Shown here: positions 40,598 through 49,918 of the stretch, piece after piece
Layout: each line of letters opens with the position of its first letter
Numbering within the stretch: position 1 is the first letter of the stretch
From: Acidobacteriota bacterium
GTDB lineage: Bacteria > Acidobacteriota > Terriglobia > UBA7540
DNA: 64,000 bases
Assembly: GCA_021787735.1 (NCBI GenBank)
Contig: JAJYLL010000002.1
Span: forward strand, 53,564-117,563
Direction: 5' to 3'
The notes under the pieces: model-generated
The model's database searches: none
Told to the model about the DNA's origin: nothing
What the model saw: only the letters and a program-made list of their open reading frames with translations
Position numbers and translations under genes: made by a program

Positions 40598-41785
40598 ATG
40601 ACAGGACCAATTCGCATTGGCATCGCCGGAGCGGGTTTCGCCGCCCGATTCCACATCAATGGAATCCGAAGAGTTTACGGCATCCCCTTCACCGTCACCG
40701 GGGTGACATCCCACACGCAGGAGTCGCGCCGGAAATTCGCACAGGAGTTCGGCGTCAAGGCTTTCGACTCTCTCGAAGAACTCTGTGACGCCTCTGACGT
40801 CATCGACGTCTGCACGCCCGGATCGAGCCACGAAACCGTGGCAGTTGAGTCCCTGAAGCGCGGCAAGCACGTCATTATCGAAAAACCTTTTACGGGTTAT
40901 TACGGTCCGCCAGATAAGGACGGCGCAGCGTTTCGCGGAAATACTTTCCCCAAGGAAATCATGCTGAAAGAGGCTATGGCAAGTTGCCGCCGGATACTCG
41001 ACGAGGCCAGCAGCAGCGGGAAATTGATAGGTTACGCAGAGGACTGGGTTTATGCACCCTCCGTCCAGAAAGAACGGGAAATTCTGGAGAAGAGCGGTGG
41101 ACAGATCCTCTGGCTGATCGGTGACGAGTCCCATAGCGGGTCGCATTCACCTTATTACGGCATTTGGAAATTCTCGGGTGGCGGCTCAATTGTTGGCAAG
41201 GCCTGTCATCCGCTTTCCACGGCACTCTATTTGAAAGCGGTCGAAGGAAAGGCGCGAGAGGGCATGCCCATTCGTCCGGCGACCGTTTCAGCCCGCACGC
41301 ATGAGATTACGAGGCTGAAGACTTTTCGGGACGAGGGCATCATACGCACCGGCTATGATGACATCGAAGACTACGGACAGATTCACATCACGTTTGAGGA
41401 CGGCACAGTAGCGGATATCTTCGCCTGCGAACTTGTCATGGGCGGTGTCCACAACTGGCTTGAAGTTTTTGCCAACAACCACCGTACCCGCTGCAACCTG
41501 AACCCTATCGACGCCCTTACCACCTTTAATCCCAAGGAGGAGTTCTTCAAGGACGTTTACGTAACGGAAAAGATTTCAACCAAGCAGGGATGGAGCCATC
41601 CGGCCCCTGATGAAGCCTGGCAGCACGGCTATCCTCAGGAATTCCAGGACTTTCTTGAGGCCTTCCGCGACAACCGCGAGCCGCTGGCAAGCGGTGTTCT
41701 AGCAGCAGACAGCATCGCCGTACTTTACAGCGCCTACCTGTCTGCCGAACGGCGCGGCCAGGAAGTAGAGATCCCCAGAGCATAG
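40598..41785 (+). CDS. Gfo/Idh/MocA family oxidoreductase
   Basis: A 395-residue cytoplasmic sugar dehydrogenase-like protein. It opens IRIGIAGAGFAARFHINGI, a Rossmann dinucleotide site. VIDVCTPGSSHE and HVIIEKPFTGYYG follow, the second holding the family's EKP catalytic-region motif. An unusual insertion of about 30 residues follows EKP (PPDKDGAAFRG...). The C-terminal alpha/beta half is complete. The ATG at 40598 follows CACGGAG; the longer frame upstream is rejected. It has no signal peptide, unlike the paralogue at 37620. Substrate is unknown; the neighbourhood suggests an amino sugar or inositol-like polyol. Confidence 0.85.
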   Translation: MTGPIRIGIAGAGFAARFHINGIRRVYGIPFTVTGVTSHTQESRRKFAQEFGVKAFDSLEELCDASDVIDVCTPGSSHETVAVESLKRGKHVIIEKPFTGYYGPPDKDGAAFRGNTFPKEIMLKEAMASCRRILDEASSSGKLIGYAEDWVYAPSVQKEREILEKSGGQILWLIGDESHSGSHSPYYGIWKFSGGGSIVGKACHPLSTALYLKAVEGKAREGMPIRPATVSARTHEITRLKTFRDEGIIRTGYDDIEDYGQIHITFEDGTVADIFACELVMGGVHNWLEVFANNHRTRCNLNPIDALTTFNPKEEFFKDVYVTEKISTKQGWSHPAPDEAWQHGYPQEFQDFLEAFRDNREPLASGVLAADSIAVLYSAYLSAERRGQEVEIPRA

Positions 41786-41847
41786 CCGCCACGTCGAACA
41801 AGTGAGCCGCCATAGAACATAAGCGGTACAAGCCCGGACGCAGCATC

Positions 41848-42882
41848 CTACAGCGTCCGGGTCACAATCTTGAGAGAACGAGGCTTGTCCGGATCGATGC
41901 CTTTTAGTTCTGCCAGCAGGCAGGCAAAAAGCTGGCCCGGGACGATGTAAGGAATCGGAGTATAGACTTCCGAGATCGATGCGGGTATTCGGACCGAGTT
42001 GGTGTGGCCAGGCAACCTTACGCCCTCCGCCGAGATGATAAGAGTATCAGCCCGCAGCTTGCGCACACGTTCCGCCAGTTTCTTCATGTCCGCATAAGTC
42101 TTCCCCGGCGGCATAAAAAGAATCACCGGAAAATCGCTTTCAATCATGGCAATCGGACCGTGCAGAAAGTCGGCGGCGGAGAACCTTTCTGCTACCACAT
42201 AACAGGTTTCCATGAGCTTCAGAGAAAGCTCGAAGGCGTTGGCGTAATTCAGGCCGCGTGCCACCACCACGCACTGCCGCATGAACCGGTACCGCTCAAC
42301 GATCTGCCGGATTTCCGGGATGATTTCGAGCGAGCTGGCAACCCACTTTGGGATCTCCCCCACGTGCTCAAGTTTGACGTGCGAACCCAGAGCCGCTGCC
42401 AGCATATAAAGCATTAAAAGCTGGCCTGTATAAGTTTTTGTGGCCGCAACCGATCTTTGGGTTCCAGCACGCACGAAGAAGGCATCATCCACAATTCCTG
42501 CCATGGTCGATTTCGCTTCGTTTGTAATGCCAACTGTGAAGGCCCCCTGCCGCCGGGCGGTCTTCAGCACGGTATTGATGTCATTCCCTTCGCCGGACTG
42601 CGAGATGCCGATTACCAGAGCTTTTCTCAAATCCAGTTTGGCGTGGTAAAGCGTGTGGATTGAGGGCGCACAAAGCGAGACGGGTATGCCAGTCGTCAGT
42701 TCCAGCAGGTAACGTCCCAGGAGCGCAGCGTTGTCCGAAGTCCCTCGCGCAACCAGCAGAATCATGCGGAAATCCTGTTTTTCAGCGAATTTCTTGAGCT
42801 CAATGACGTGGTTGTGCTCAGCCTGATAGCAGCGCAATAGTGCGCGCGGCTGGTCCAGAATTTCTCTCATCATGAATGACAT
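41848..42882 (-). CDS. Double-SIS-domain amino-sugar isomerase/deaminase (GlmS-isomerase-like)
   Basis: A 344-residue protein equal to the isomerase half of glucosamine-6-phosphate synthase, without the glutaminase domain. The first SIS domain has LLVARGTSDNAALLGRYLLE and VIGISQSGEGNDI; the family's usual SQSGxSxD is altered, with Gly in place of the second Ser. QRSVAATKTYTGQL and the second domain's CVVVARGLNYANAFELSLKL and HGPIAMI complete the pattern. Length fits NagB-II/AgaS/FrlB-type enzymes that deaminate or isomerise phosphorylated amino sugars. The ATG has AGGTGACTT upstream. It lies downstream of the DegT and Gfo/Idh genes on the same strand, though with 190-base gaps. Confidence 0.8.
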   Translation of the reverse strand: MSFMMREILDQPRALLRCYQAEHNHVIELKKFAEKQDFRMILLVARGTSDNAALLGRYLLELTTGIPVSLCAPSIHTLYHAKLDLRKALVIGISQSGEGNDINTVLKTARRQGAFTVGITNEAKSTMAGIVDDAFFVRAGTQRSVAATKTYTGQLLMLYMLAAALGSHVKLEHVGEIPKWVASSLEIIPEIRQIVERYRFMRQCVVVARGLNYANAFELSLKLMETCYVVAERFSAADFLHGPIAMIESDFPVILFMPPGKTYADMKKLAERVRKLRADTLIISAEGVRLPGHTNSVRIPASISEVYTPIPYIVPGQLFACLLAELKGIDPDKPRSLKIVTRTL

Positions 42883-43010
42883 AAGTCACCTGCGCCTTCA
42901 GGGGCCAAGCCACACGCCCCGCTTTCTTCTTAGGAGGCTACCCTCCACCCAGAAACCGGTGCTGGCGGACCAAAGATTTCTTTTTTCATTCTAATACTCA
43001 AAGGGGCAGG

Positions 43011-43046
43011 CTTATGGGAGAACTCTCCTTCAGAGTCTCCCATAAG
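43011..43046 (-). terminator. Strong intergenic hairpin, possible terminator or processing site
   Basis: CTTATGGGAGA (43011-43021) pairs perfectly with TCTCCCATAAG (43036-43046), and the stem continues inside with ACTCT/AGAGT after a one-base bulge, leaving a loop of about five bases. It lies 27 bases downstream of the Gfo/Idh stop on the minus strand. There is no adjacent T-run on that side (a T-poor stretch, then TGAAAAAAG), so classic intrinsic termination is not assured. Confidence 0.5.
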
Positions 43047-43073
43047 AATGGAAAATCCACGGATACTCTCTTA

Positions 43074-44105
43074 TTAAGAAAGTGCCTTTTCCAAGGCTTC
43101 GAGTTCCGGCTCGCCAGGGCCAAGGGGCAGCTTGATCTTGCCGCGCTGCACAACGGACCGGCAGATCGCCATCATGATTTCAAACCCCTTGTATGCACTC
43201 TCGCCGTTACAGGGATGAACCTTCTTAGGATCATCCAGCCAGTCGGCGATCTCTTGAATGTAAGGCGGCATGTCGTGCGCGTAGTCCATGCATCCCGGAC
43301 CGGAAATCACCCCGCCGGAGTCCTTTGTAATGGCGCGCCAGCCACCGCCCGTCAGAACTTCTGCAAACCCTTCGGTGCCCTGGGCGCCGATCCGGCATTT
43401 CCGCCACCAATAATCGACTTCCGGAACATCTGGAGCGCCGTCGCCGCTTTCGACAATGCCGCGAACGCCATTTGCAAACTGGATCAGCCCGGCGATGTAA
43501 TCAGGCGAAGGATGATTGTCTGAAAACTTCTCTTTGCCCGAGGCCTGACCGACGACCCACTCCGCCTCCGTGTTGTCGTTGAACCATCGCGTGTAATCAA
43601 TCAGGTGGGTAAGCATGTGCATCATCCACCCGCTGGCTGTGCCGTAAACGGTGTGCACCCTGCCGATGGCCCCGCTGGCAATGATCTCCTTTACCTTCTT
43701 ATAGTGCTCGCCATATCGGTGCTGATGACTTACAACGGTTTTCACCTTGGCACCACGGACCAGTTTCATTATTTCCAGCGCTTCGTTTGTGCTCATCGCG
43801 ATGGGCTTTTCAAAAGCAATGAGCCCTGCGCCGGCCTCAGCGCCAGCGCGGATCAAGTCCAGCCGCAGTTGCGGGAGCGTGCAGAAACAGAAGACATCGG
43901 GTTTCAGGCCCTTGAGTACTTCCCGCGCGTCGGTGCCGGTCTTGGGATTGCCAAATTTCTTTGCGGCCGCTTCCAGGCGGGCATTGTCAATGTCACAGAG
44001 GCCGACAATCTCAAACCGGCCATTGTTTGCGAACGCTTCGGCATGGTGCATTCCACGTTTTCCCAGGCCTACAACTACAACGCTGTACTTTTTCTCTCCA
44101 CTCAT
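43074..44105 (-). CDS. Gfo/Idh/MocA family oxidoreductase
   Basis: A 343-residue NAD(P)-dependent oxidoreductase of the glucose-fructose oxidoreductase/inositol dehydrogenase family. The dinucleotide-binding motif is VVVVGLGKRGMHHA. The conserved LIAFEKPIAMS carries EKP, and the histidine-containing segment MLTHLIDYTRWF matches the HxxD catalytic pattern seen in active members. VVSHQHRYGEHY is also typical. It ends in a proline- and glutamate-rich tail. It lies 157 bases after the DegT gene and upstream of the SIS gene, all on the minus strand. The hairpin at 43011-43046 follows it. Confidence 0.87.
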   Translation of the reverse strand: MSGEKKYSVVVVGLGKRGMHHAEAFANNGRFEIVGLCDIDNARLEAAAKKFGNPKTGTDAREVLKGLKPDVFCFCTLPQLRLDLIRAGAEAGAGLIAFEKPIAMSTNEALEIMKLVRGAKVKTVVSHQHRYGEHYKKVKEIIASGAIGRVHTVYGTASGWMMHMLTHLIDYTRWFNDNTEAEWVVGQASGKEKFSDNHPSPDYIAGLIQFANGVRGIVESGDGAPDVPEVDYWWRKCRIGAQGTEGFAEVLTGGGWRAITKDSGGVISGPGCMDYAHDMPPYIQEIADWLDDPKKVHPCNGESAYKGFEIMMAICRSVVQRGKIKLPLGPGEPELEALEKALS

Positions 44106-44262
44106 CCTTGTATTAAGCCTCCCTTAGAACTGCGTTTACGTACCAATGCCTGCCGGCCTGAAGGAGCTTGTCTTCCCTGCTCCTTCCTGGCCAGCAAATG
44201 ACATACTCAATCAGGTAATGTCGGGGTCAAAACGATCAGGCACCCGCCGAACCGGCAGCGGT

Positions 44263-45381
44263 CTAGCGGGATGCCTCCCACTCCTTGATTCCATCAACCA
44301 CCAGCTTGACTTCCGTGGAGGTCAGTTCAGGAAACATCGGAAGCGAAAGCACCTCAGCCGCCGAGCGCTCAGTGTGCGCAAGCGAACCCGAGATCCGCGC
44401 CGCCTGTCCCCACGGATATCCTTCCTGCTGATGGATTGCAATAGGATAGTGAGTCAGCGCGCGAATGCCCTTCTTCAGCAGGAAATCCTGCAGTTCGTCA
44501 CGGTGCGGGGTTTCGACAATGTAAAGATGGAAAATGTGCCGGAACCCGGGCCTAATGGTGGGGAGCTTGAGCGACGTACCCGCCAGTCCCGCGTCATATT
44601 CCTTGGCGCGCTCCCGCCGCAGGTCATTCCACTTGTCGAGTTCCTTCAATTTCACGCTCAGCACCGCTGCGTGGATGTCATCCAGCCGGCTGTTGTAACC
44701 CACACTGTGGTGCGAACGCTTGGCCGAACCGTGGTTGCGCAGCTTGCGAACTTCGGCCGCGAGTTCGGAATTGTTGGTCATCACCGCGCCACCGTCACCA
44801 AAACAACCCAGGTTCTTCTGAATAATGAAACTGGTGCAGACCGCGTCACTCAGTTCGCCGATGGCAAAGTCGTCGCCGCGCGCGCCAAGCGCCTGTGCAC
44901 AATCTTCGATCACGTACAGATTGTGGGCCTTGGCAATCCTGGAGACTGCGCGCATTTCCGCCGGCTGGCCGTAAAGGTGAACGGGAATAATGGCCTTTGT
45001 CTTGGGGGTGATTGCCGCTTCGATCAGGTTGGGATCGATGTTGCAGGTCTTGGGCTCAATTTCGACAAACACCGGCGTCGCACCCACAAGCCACACAGCT
45101 TCCGCCGTGGCAAAAAAGGTGTTGGATGTGGTGATGACTTCATCGCCGGGACCTACTCCCAGCGCCTTCAAAACCAGAATCAGGGCGTCTGTGCCGGAGT
45201 TAAGGCCCACGGCTTCCTTGGTGTTGCAGTATTTGGCAAGATCCGCTTCGAACTGCGTAAGCTTCGGGCCCAATACGTAGCTGCCGCTCTCAAGTACTTC
45301 TAGAATGGCTGCGTCAATTTCCGCCTTCAGATTGTGGTATTGACGAACATGACCGTAAAAATCAACTTGATACTTCGACAC
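44263..45381 (-). CDS. DegT/DnrJ/EryC1/StrS-family sugar aminotransferase
   Basis: A 372-residue PLP-dependent enzyme that aminates keto-sugars, usually nucleotide-linked. Family motifs: SGSYVLGPKLTQFE, GLNSGTDALILVLKALGVGPGDEVIT, then VIEDCAQALGA with the PLP-contacting Asp, and SFIIQKNLGCFGDGGA with Lys189 as the probable Schiff-base lysine. The usual SFYPTKNLG reads SFIIQKNLG here. The C-terminal half shows YNSRLDDIHAAVL. The start is GTG after GGGAGG. An extended -10 promoter lies about 100 bases upstream. With the Gfo/Idh and SIS genes downstream this could supply an amino sugar for glycan or secondary metabolite synthesis. Confidence 0.9.
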   Translation of the reverse strand: MSKYQVDFYGHVRQYHNLKAEIDAAILEVLESGSYVLGPKLTQFEADLAKYCNTKEAVGLNSGTDALILVLKALGVGPGDEVITTSNTFFATAEAVWLVGATPVFVEIEPKTCNIDPNLIEAAITPKTKAIIPVHLYGQPAEMRAVSRIAKAHNLYVIEDCAQALGARGDDFAIGELSDAVCTSFIIQKNLGCFGDGGAVMTNNSELAAEVRKLRNHGSAKRSHHSVGYNSRLDDIHAAVLSVKLKELDKWNDLRRERAKEYDAGLAGTSLKLPTIRPGFRHIFHLYIVETPHRDELQDFLLKKGIRALTHYPIAIHQQEGYPWGQAARISGSLAHTERSAAEVLSLPMFPELTSTEVKLVVDGIKEWEASR

Positions 45382-45935
45382 AATGAACCTCCCTTAGATC
45401 ATTTTCCTGAGTCTTCAGGATGCATACGTTCCCGCTTGGTAGGACAGGCCAAATCTTCCAGTGTTCGGGTAACGGAGAAACAATTATAGCACCTCTCGCT
45501 CATGCCAAGAGAACTGATTCGAATGGGTTTCTTCAGAGTATGGCCGGTTAGCAGAAAAACATCGGACCACCCGTTTCGCCAACATTGATGGGAAGGCGAT
45601 TGATTAAACTCCCCGTGAATCGCGCCGGACTCAGCCCGTGCCCCGGAAGGCGTGAACACAGTACGGCGTGCTTGCCGCAGGATGATGGCGGCTTGACCAA
45701 CTCGTATTTTCTGGCCCTGATTAAATTCTGAAACTGTACCCAACCTGTGAGAGAATAATTAGAGTGTAGAAATTGATGGCATTTGAGGCGTACACTAAGC
45801 ACCAGGGTATAGTGTTTCCATTTCAACGGAGAGTTTGACTGCACCGCCACTGAATTGAGGGGAACAGGAAACCCGTGATCTCGGCAACTCAAATCTAGGC
45901 CTTGGTTGATAACTTTAAACCTGTGAGGAAAACGA
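45382..45935. other. 554-base divergent intergenic region
   Basis: This lies between the DegT gene (minus) and the RRM gene (plus). The minus-strand 209-codon frame covering it and the RRM gene is low-complexity antisense and is rejected. The DegT promoter is annotated separately. On the plus strand a TATAGT string near 45810 is a possible -10 for the RRM gene; that would give a leader of about 120 bases, which could be a cold-responsive leader, but no known motif was recognised. Confidence 0.4.
45483..45491 (-). promoter_or_regulatory. Extended -10 promoter of the DegT-type gene
   Basis: On the minus strand TGC is followed directly by the consensus TATAAT (45483-45488). A good -35 at 16-18 bases is not visible, which an extended -10 can compensate for. 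The leader to the GTG start is about 95 bases. Confidence 0.5.
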
Positions 45936-46307
45936 ATGAAGAACCTTTTTGTAGGAAACCTTCCATTTACCGCCACCGAAGACGAACTCCGGGATCTGTT
46001 CAGTGCGTTCGGAGAAGTCCAGCAAGTCCGGATCATGACAGACCGCGACACCGGCAAGTCGCGCGGCTTTGCCTTTGTGGAGATGACTGACGACGCCGCA
46101 GCCGCAAAGGCCGTTACGGATCTCAATGGCAAAGAGCTTGATGGGCGCGCTCTCACCATCAATGAGGCCCGGCCCAAGCCTGAACGGCGAGGCGGGTTCG
46201 GCTCAGGCGGAGGCGGCGGTTTTGGAGGAAAGAGACGTGGCGGCGGTGGTGGCGGCGGTCGTGGCGGCTCACACGGACAATTTTCTCCCCGCGAACCGCG
46301 GTGGTAA
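45936..46307 (+). CDS. RRM-domain RNA-binding protein with Gly/Arg-rich tail
   Basis: A 123-residue protein. One RNA-recognition motif fills residues 1-80, with RNP2 as LFVGNL (4-9) and RNP1 as KSRGFAFVEM (about 42-51), including the aromatic RNA-stacking residues. The tail (about 85-123) is rich in glycine and arginine (GGGGGFGGKRRGGGGGGG), like cyanobacterial Rbp and plant glycine-rich proteins that accumulate in the cold. It probably binds single-stranded RNA as a chaperone. The ATG follows TGTGAGGAAAACGA. It is monocistronic. Confidence 0.93.
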   Translation: MKNLFVGNLPFTATEDELRDLFSAFGEVQQVRIMTDRDTGKSRGFAFVEMTDDAAAAKAVTDLNGKELDGRALTINEARPKPERRGGFGSGGGGGFGGKRRGGGGGGGRGGSHGQFSPREPRW

Positions 46308-46354
46308 TAAAAGTCCTTTCAAGAACCGGGACACAATTGGGATGACACGAAAAT

Positions 46355-46383
46355 CCGGGACGGCGTGAAAGAGGCTGTCCCGG
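46355..46383 (+). terminator. Weak hairpin downstream of the RRM gene
   Basis: CCGGGAC (46355-46361) pairs with GTCCCGG (46377-46383) around a 15-base loop, about 50 bases after the RRM stop. Only GGTTTGG follows, so there is no proper U-tract; it may terminate weakly or be incidental. Confidence 0.35.
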
Positions 46384-46601
46384 GTTTGGCATCGCCAATC
46401 CATGAAGATGGTGCTGGCGTGCGGACAGCTTGTCGGTCCGGCCGTGAGGCCAATTAGTTCGCACACGGGCATTTCGTGTCCCAGCCATCAGCTGGCTGAT
46501 CAGCATCTCACCTGCACCTGTCAGCTTGGCACTTCAGTTCCGGGCATGCCCCCCACGCAGAAACTTGACTCAGGGTCCTACTCCACCCCTACAATAGGCC
46601 T

Positions 46602-48011
46602 ATGCGGACGGCATCTGTCCAAAAGGCACTCATGGTTCTTGTTCTTGCTGCAGGGTCCTCACTGCTTTCTGCCACGGAATTGCCTCCCTTGCCGCAGCTC
46701 AAGAACACCAACCTTTTCCCCACTGTACTGAAACAACTCGAAGAGGCATATCAACAGGTCAATGCCCATCCGCTGGATCCGGCCGCCAATGGTAAGTTGG
46801 CAATGACGCTCGACACATACGAGCAGTATGCATCGGCGGAAGTCTGTTATATCCGCGCCCACCAACTGGATCCCAAGTCTTTCGAGTGGGCCTACGATCT
46901 GGCCTATGTTCTGGTTAAAGAAGGAAAATACACTGAGTCGGTCGAGGCCTTTCGGGATGCGCTGAAATTGAGGCCGGACTATCTTCCTGCACGCATGAAA
47001 CTGGCCGATAGCTTGTTCATCACGCGCCAGATGGATGCCGCAGGAAAGCTGTATCAGGAGATCATTCAGCAATATCCCGATAACGCGGAAGCATGGTACG
47101 GCTTGGGTCGCGTCCAGGCGGCGCAAGGAGACTACAAGACGGCTGCAGTCTCGCTTGCTAAGGCCTGTGAACTGGTTCCACAATTCGGCGCAGCACAGTT
47201 CGCCCTCGCAACCGCCTACCGGAAACTCGGAGAGCCGGCCAGGGCTGCGGAACATTTTAAGCTCTACAAGGAAAACGCGGCGATCGTCCCTCCCGAGGTC
47301 GACCCGGTCCGCACAGCGGTGCGACAGCTTGATCAGAGCGCCGTTGCCGATATCCGGCACGGCATAGCGATGGCCGACGCAGGCAATCTGGAGGGGGCCA
47401 TACACCAACACCTGAAGGCGATCCAGGCCGATCCCAAGGTGGTGCAGGCATACATTAACCTGATCCAGCTTTACGCGCGCAACGGCGAGATTGACAAGGC
47501 TATCCAGGCCTACCATGAGGCTGTCGCGCTCGACCCGAACCGAGCCGACTGTTATTACAATTACGGGGTGCTGATGTTTCAGATGCGGAAATACCCCGAA
47601 GCCGAACAGGCCATGAAAAAGGCGATCGAGATTAATCCTTCCTTCCCCGAAGCGCATGACAACCTGGGATACCTTTTTGCTATTCAAGGGCATTTTGATG
47701 AGGCCATCTCGGAGTATCGCAAGGCGCTGGGCGCGCGTCCCAATTTCCGACTGGCGCGCTTTCATATCGGGCAGATTTACGCCAACCAGGGCAAGTACGA
47801 CGAGGCCATTCAGGAGTTCAAAAAGATACTGACGCCCACTGATGCGAGAACGCCAGGATATCTCTATGCACTCGGGGCTACCTATGCTCGTGCGGGAGAA
47901 CGGCAAAACGCCCTGATCTATATGCGCAAGGCTCGCGATGAAGCGGCAGCAAGAAAGCAAACTCAATTGCTCAGCAGCATCAATCAAGACATAGCAAACC
48001 TTGAACGCTGA
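46602..48011 (+). CDS. Exported TPR-repeat protein
   Basis: A 469-residue protein with a signal peptide ([17 protein letters not shown]) and about ten tetratricopeptide repeats across residues 60-460. Clear units include [25 protein letters not shown], with further matches at [21 protein letters not shown], then [19 protein letters not shown], and [22 protein letters not shown] arrays hold protein complexes together; the partner is unknown. An ATG at 46632 has a better AAAAGG site and would still leave a short signal. It is followed 69 bases later by the CRTAC1-type gene, a pairing often seen in Acidobacteriota. Confidence 0.88.
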   Translation: MRTASVQKALMVLVLAAGSSLLSATELPPLPQLKNTNLFPTVLKQLEEAYQQVNAHPLDPAANGKLAMTLDTYEQYASAEVCYIRAHQLDPKSFEWAYDLAYVLVKEGKYTESVEAFRDALKLRPDYLPARMKLADSLFITRQMDAAGKLYQEIIQQYPDNAEAWYGLGRVQAAQGDYKTAAVSLAKACELVPQFGAAQFALATAYRKLGEPARAAEHFKLYKENAAIVPPEVDPVRTAVRQLDQSAVADIRHGIAMADAGNLEGAIHQHLKAIQADPKVVQAYINLIQLYARNGEIDKAIQAYHEAVALDPNRADCYYNYGVLMFQMRKYPEAEQAMKKAIEINPSFPEAHDNLGYLFAIQGHFDEAISEYRKALGARPNFRLARFHIGQIYANQGKYDEAIQEFKKILTPTDARTPGYLYALGATYARAGERQNALIYMRKARDEAAARKQTQLLSSINQDIANLER

Positions 48012-48080
48012 CCGGACCCATGCTCGGAAAGCACTGTGATGCCTGCGGGCGTAGTACTGTAACACGATAGAGAGGATTCA

Positions 48081-49799
48081 TTGACGAGACGGGACCTTTT
48101 ATTAGCAAGCCTGGCTGCATGCGCGTGGCCCCGCAAGACGCGGGTAGCGCTGCCGCGCCCCGCGGCGCCCGCACCGATTTTCCGCGAGGTTGCCGCAGAA
48201 GTTGGGCTCAACTTCCACCATTTCAGCGGATCAACGGGCAGTCTGCTCATGCCGGAAATCCTGGGTGCAGGCCTTGCCCTGATTGATTATGACAACGACG
48301 GAGACCTGGATGTTTACCTCCTCCAGGGAACCATGCTCGAGAAGGGTAAGAAGCCACTGGCCCCGCCACCCCCCGGATGGAAGCCCGGCAACCGCCTTTT
48401 CCGAAACATGCTGTCGGAGACAGGAAAGTTGCAGTTCGTCGACGTCACGGAAAAGGCGGGCGTCGGCCACATCGGCTATGCAATGGGGGTTGCCGTTGGA
48501 GACTACGACAATGACGGGTATCAGGACATTTATGTCACCAACTTCGGCAGCAATGTTCTCTACCACAACAATGGCGATGGGACCTTCACAGACGTGACGA
48601 AGGAGGCCGGCGTTGAGGACCCTCGCTGGAGCACCAGTGCCGCATGGGTCGACTACAATGGCGATGGTCTGCTGGATCTGTTTGTATGCGAATATGTCGA
48701 CTTTACAGTGCTTGGAAACAAGCGTTGCTACGCGCCCTCGGGCGAACCCGATTACTGCTCACCTTTGGCGTATCATTCGATTCCGTCACGCCTTTTCCGC
48801 AATCTTGGCAACGGGAAATTCGTTGACGTTACGGAATCGTCGGGAATCGCCTCCGCCTACGGTCCGGCACTCGGCGTCATCTGCATGGACTTCAATTTCG
48901 ACGGTCTGATCGACATCTATGTTGCCAATGATGCTGCCGCCAATCTTCTCTGGCTGAACCAGGGCAATGGGACTTTCAAGGAGGCAGGTCTCGATCTCGG
49001 GCTCGCTCTGAGCGCCGATGGATTGCCTAAAGCCGGCATGGGTCTGTCTGCAGACGACATCGACAATGACGGACATCTGGAAGTGCTGGTCACCAACCTG
49101 AACCGCGAGGGCGTGACACTTTTCCGCAGCGACAAGCAAGGAATGTACGACGACGATACAGCCCAATACCGCCTGGCACAACCGACTTTTGGTTACACCG
49201 GTTATGGCGTCGGATTCTTTGATTACGACAATGATGGGCTAATGGACCTCTTCATCGCCAACGGGGCCATGACCATTATCGATTCTATGCACAACACCTC
49301 GAACCCCTACGCGCAGAGGAATCAGTTGTTCCACAACGAGGGCGAGGGCAAAGGTTTTCGCGAGGTCACGGACGAAGCCGGACCAGCCCTCCAGTTGATC
49401 GAAGTCAGCCGCGGGGCGGCATTCGGTGATATTGATAATGACGGCAACATGGACATCGTTATAACCAATGAAGATGCCCCTGCCCGCGTCTTTTTGAACC
49501 AGGGTGGCTCAAAAAACCATTGGCTGCTGGTGCGGCTGGAAACACCCAAGCTGAATCGGTTTGGCATGGGAGCAATGGTCGGACTCTTCCGCAAAGGCCT
49601 GCCCACGATGTGGCGGCACGCACACACCGATGGCAGCATGTTGAGCGCCAGTGATATTCGCGTACATTTTGGGCTGGGAAACAATCCTGCAATTGACGCC
49701 GTAGTCGTCCACTGGCTAGACGGCAAGAAGGAAAAGTGGGAGAAGGTCCGCACTGACCAGATTATTACGCTTCGCCAAAGCACCGGCAGTCCTTTGTAA
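48081..49799 (+). CDS. CRTAC1-type protein with FG-GAP/VCBS repeats and UnbV-like C-terminus
   Basis: A 572-residue exported protein with a beta-propeller of calcium-binding FG-GAP repeats. Each repeat has a DxDxDGxxD-type loop: IDYDNDGDLDVY, GDYDNDGYQDIY, VDYNGDGLLDLF, MDFNFDGLIDIY, DIDNDGHLEVL, FDYDNDGLMDLF and GDIDNDGNMDIV. The C-terminal NHWLLVRLETPKLNRFGMGAMV matches the ASPIC/UnbV domain. The start is TTG with AGAGG nearby; a twin-arginine motif (TRRDLLLASLAA) follows at once. It probably acts outside the cell or on its surface; the function of these proteins is undefined. It is coupled with the upstream TPR gene. Confidence 0.92.
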   Translation: MTRRDLLLASLAACAWPRKTRVALPRPAAPAPIFREVAAEVGLNFHHFSGSTGSLLMPEILGAGLALIDYDNDGDLDVYLLQGTMLEKGKKPLAPPPPGWKPGNRLFRNMLSETGKLQFVDVTEKAGVGHIGYAMGVAVGDYDNDGYQDIYVTNFGSNVLYHNNGDGTFTDVTKEAGVEDPRWSTSAAWVDYNGDGLLDLFVCEYVDFTVLGNKRCYAPSGEPDYCSPLAYHSIPSRLFRNLGNGKFVDVTESSGIASAYGPALGVICMDFNFDGLIDIYVANDAAANLLWLNQGNGTFKEAGLDLGLALSADGLPKAGMGLSADDIDNDGHLEVLVTNLNREGVTLFRSDKQGMYDDDTAQYRLAQPTFGYTGYGVGFFDYDNDGLMDLFIANGAMTIIDSMHNTSNPYAQRNQLFHNEGEGKGFREVTDEAGPALQLIEVSRGAAFGDIDNDGNMDIVITNEDAPARVFLNQGGSKNHWLLVRLETPKLNRFGMGAMVGLFRKGLPTMWRHAHTDGSMLSASDIRVHFGLGNNPAIDAVVVHWLDGKKEKWEKVRTDQIITLRQSTGSPL

Positions 49800-49918
49800 A
49801 ACGCCGCAGGGTTGCAGTTTGCTCATCGTCTCACGCACGATAATGGACACTCATGCTACGGCCGCATTTGTTACGGGACCGCGGCTTGAAAACCCGAAAT
49901 GGGTGTGACTTTCCCTTC

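Noticed and set aside
45548..46177. 209-codon minus-strand frame over the RRM gene
   Set aside because: Antisense of a clear RRM gene, serine/arginine-rich and without a ribosome site.
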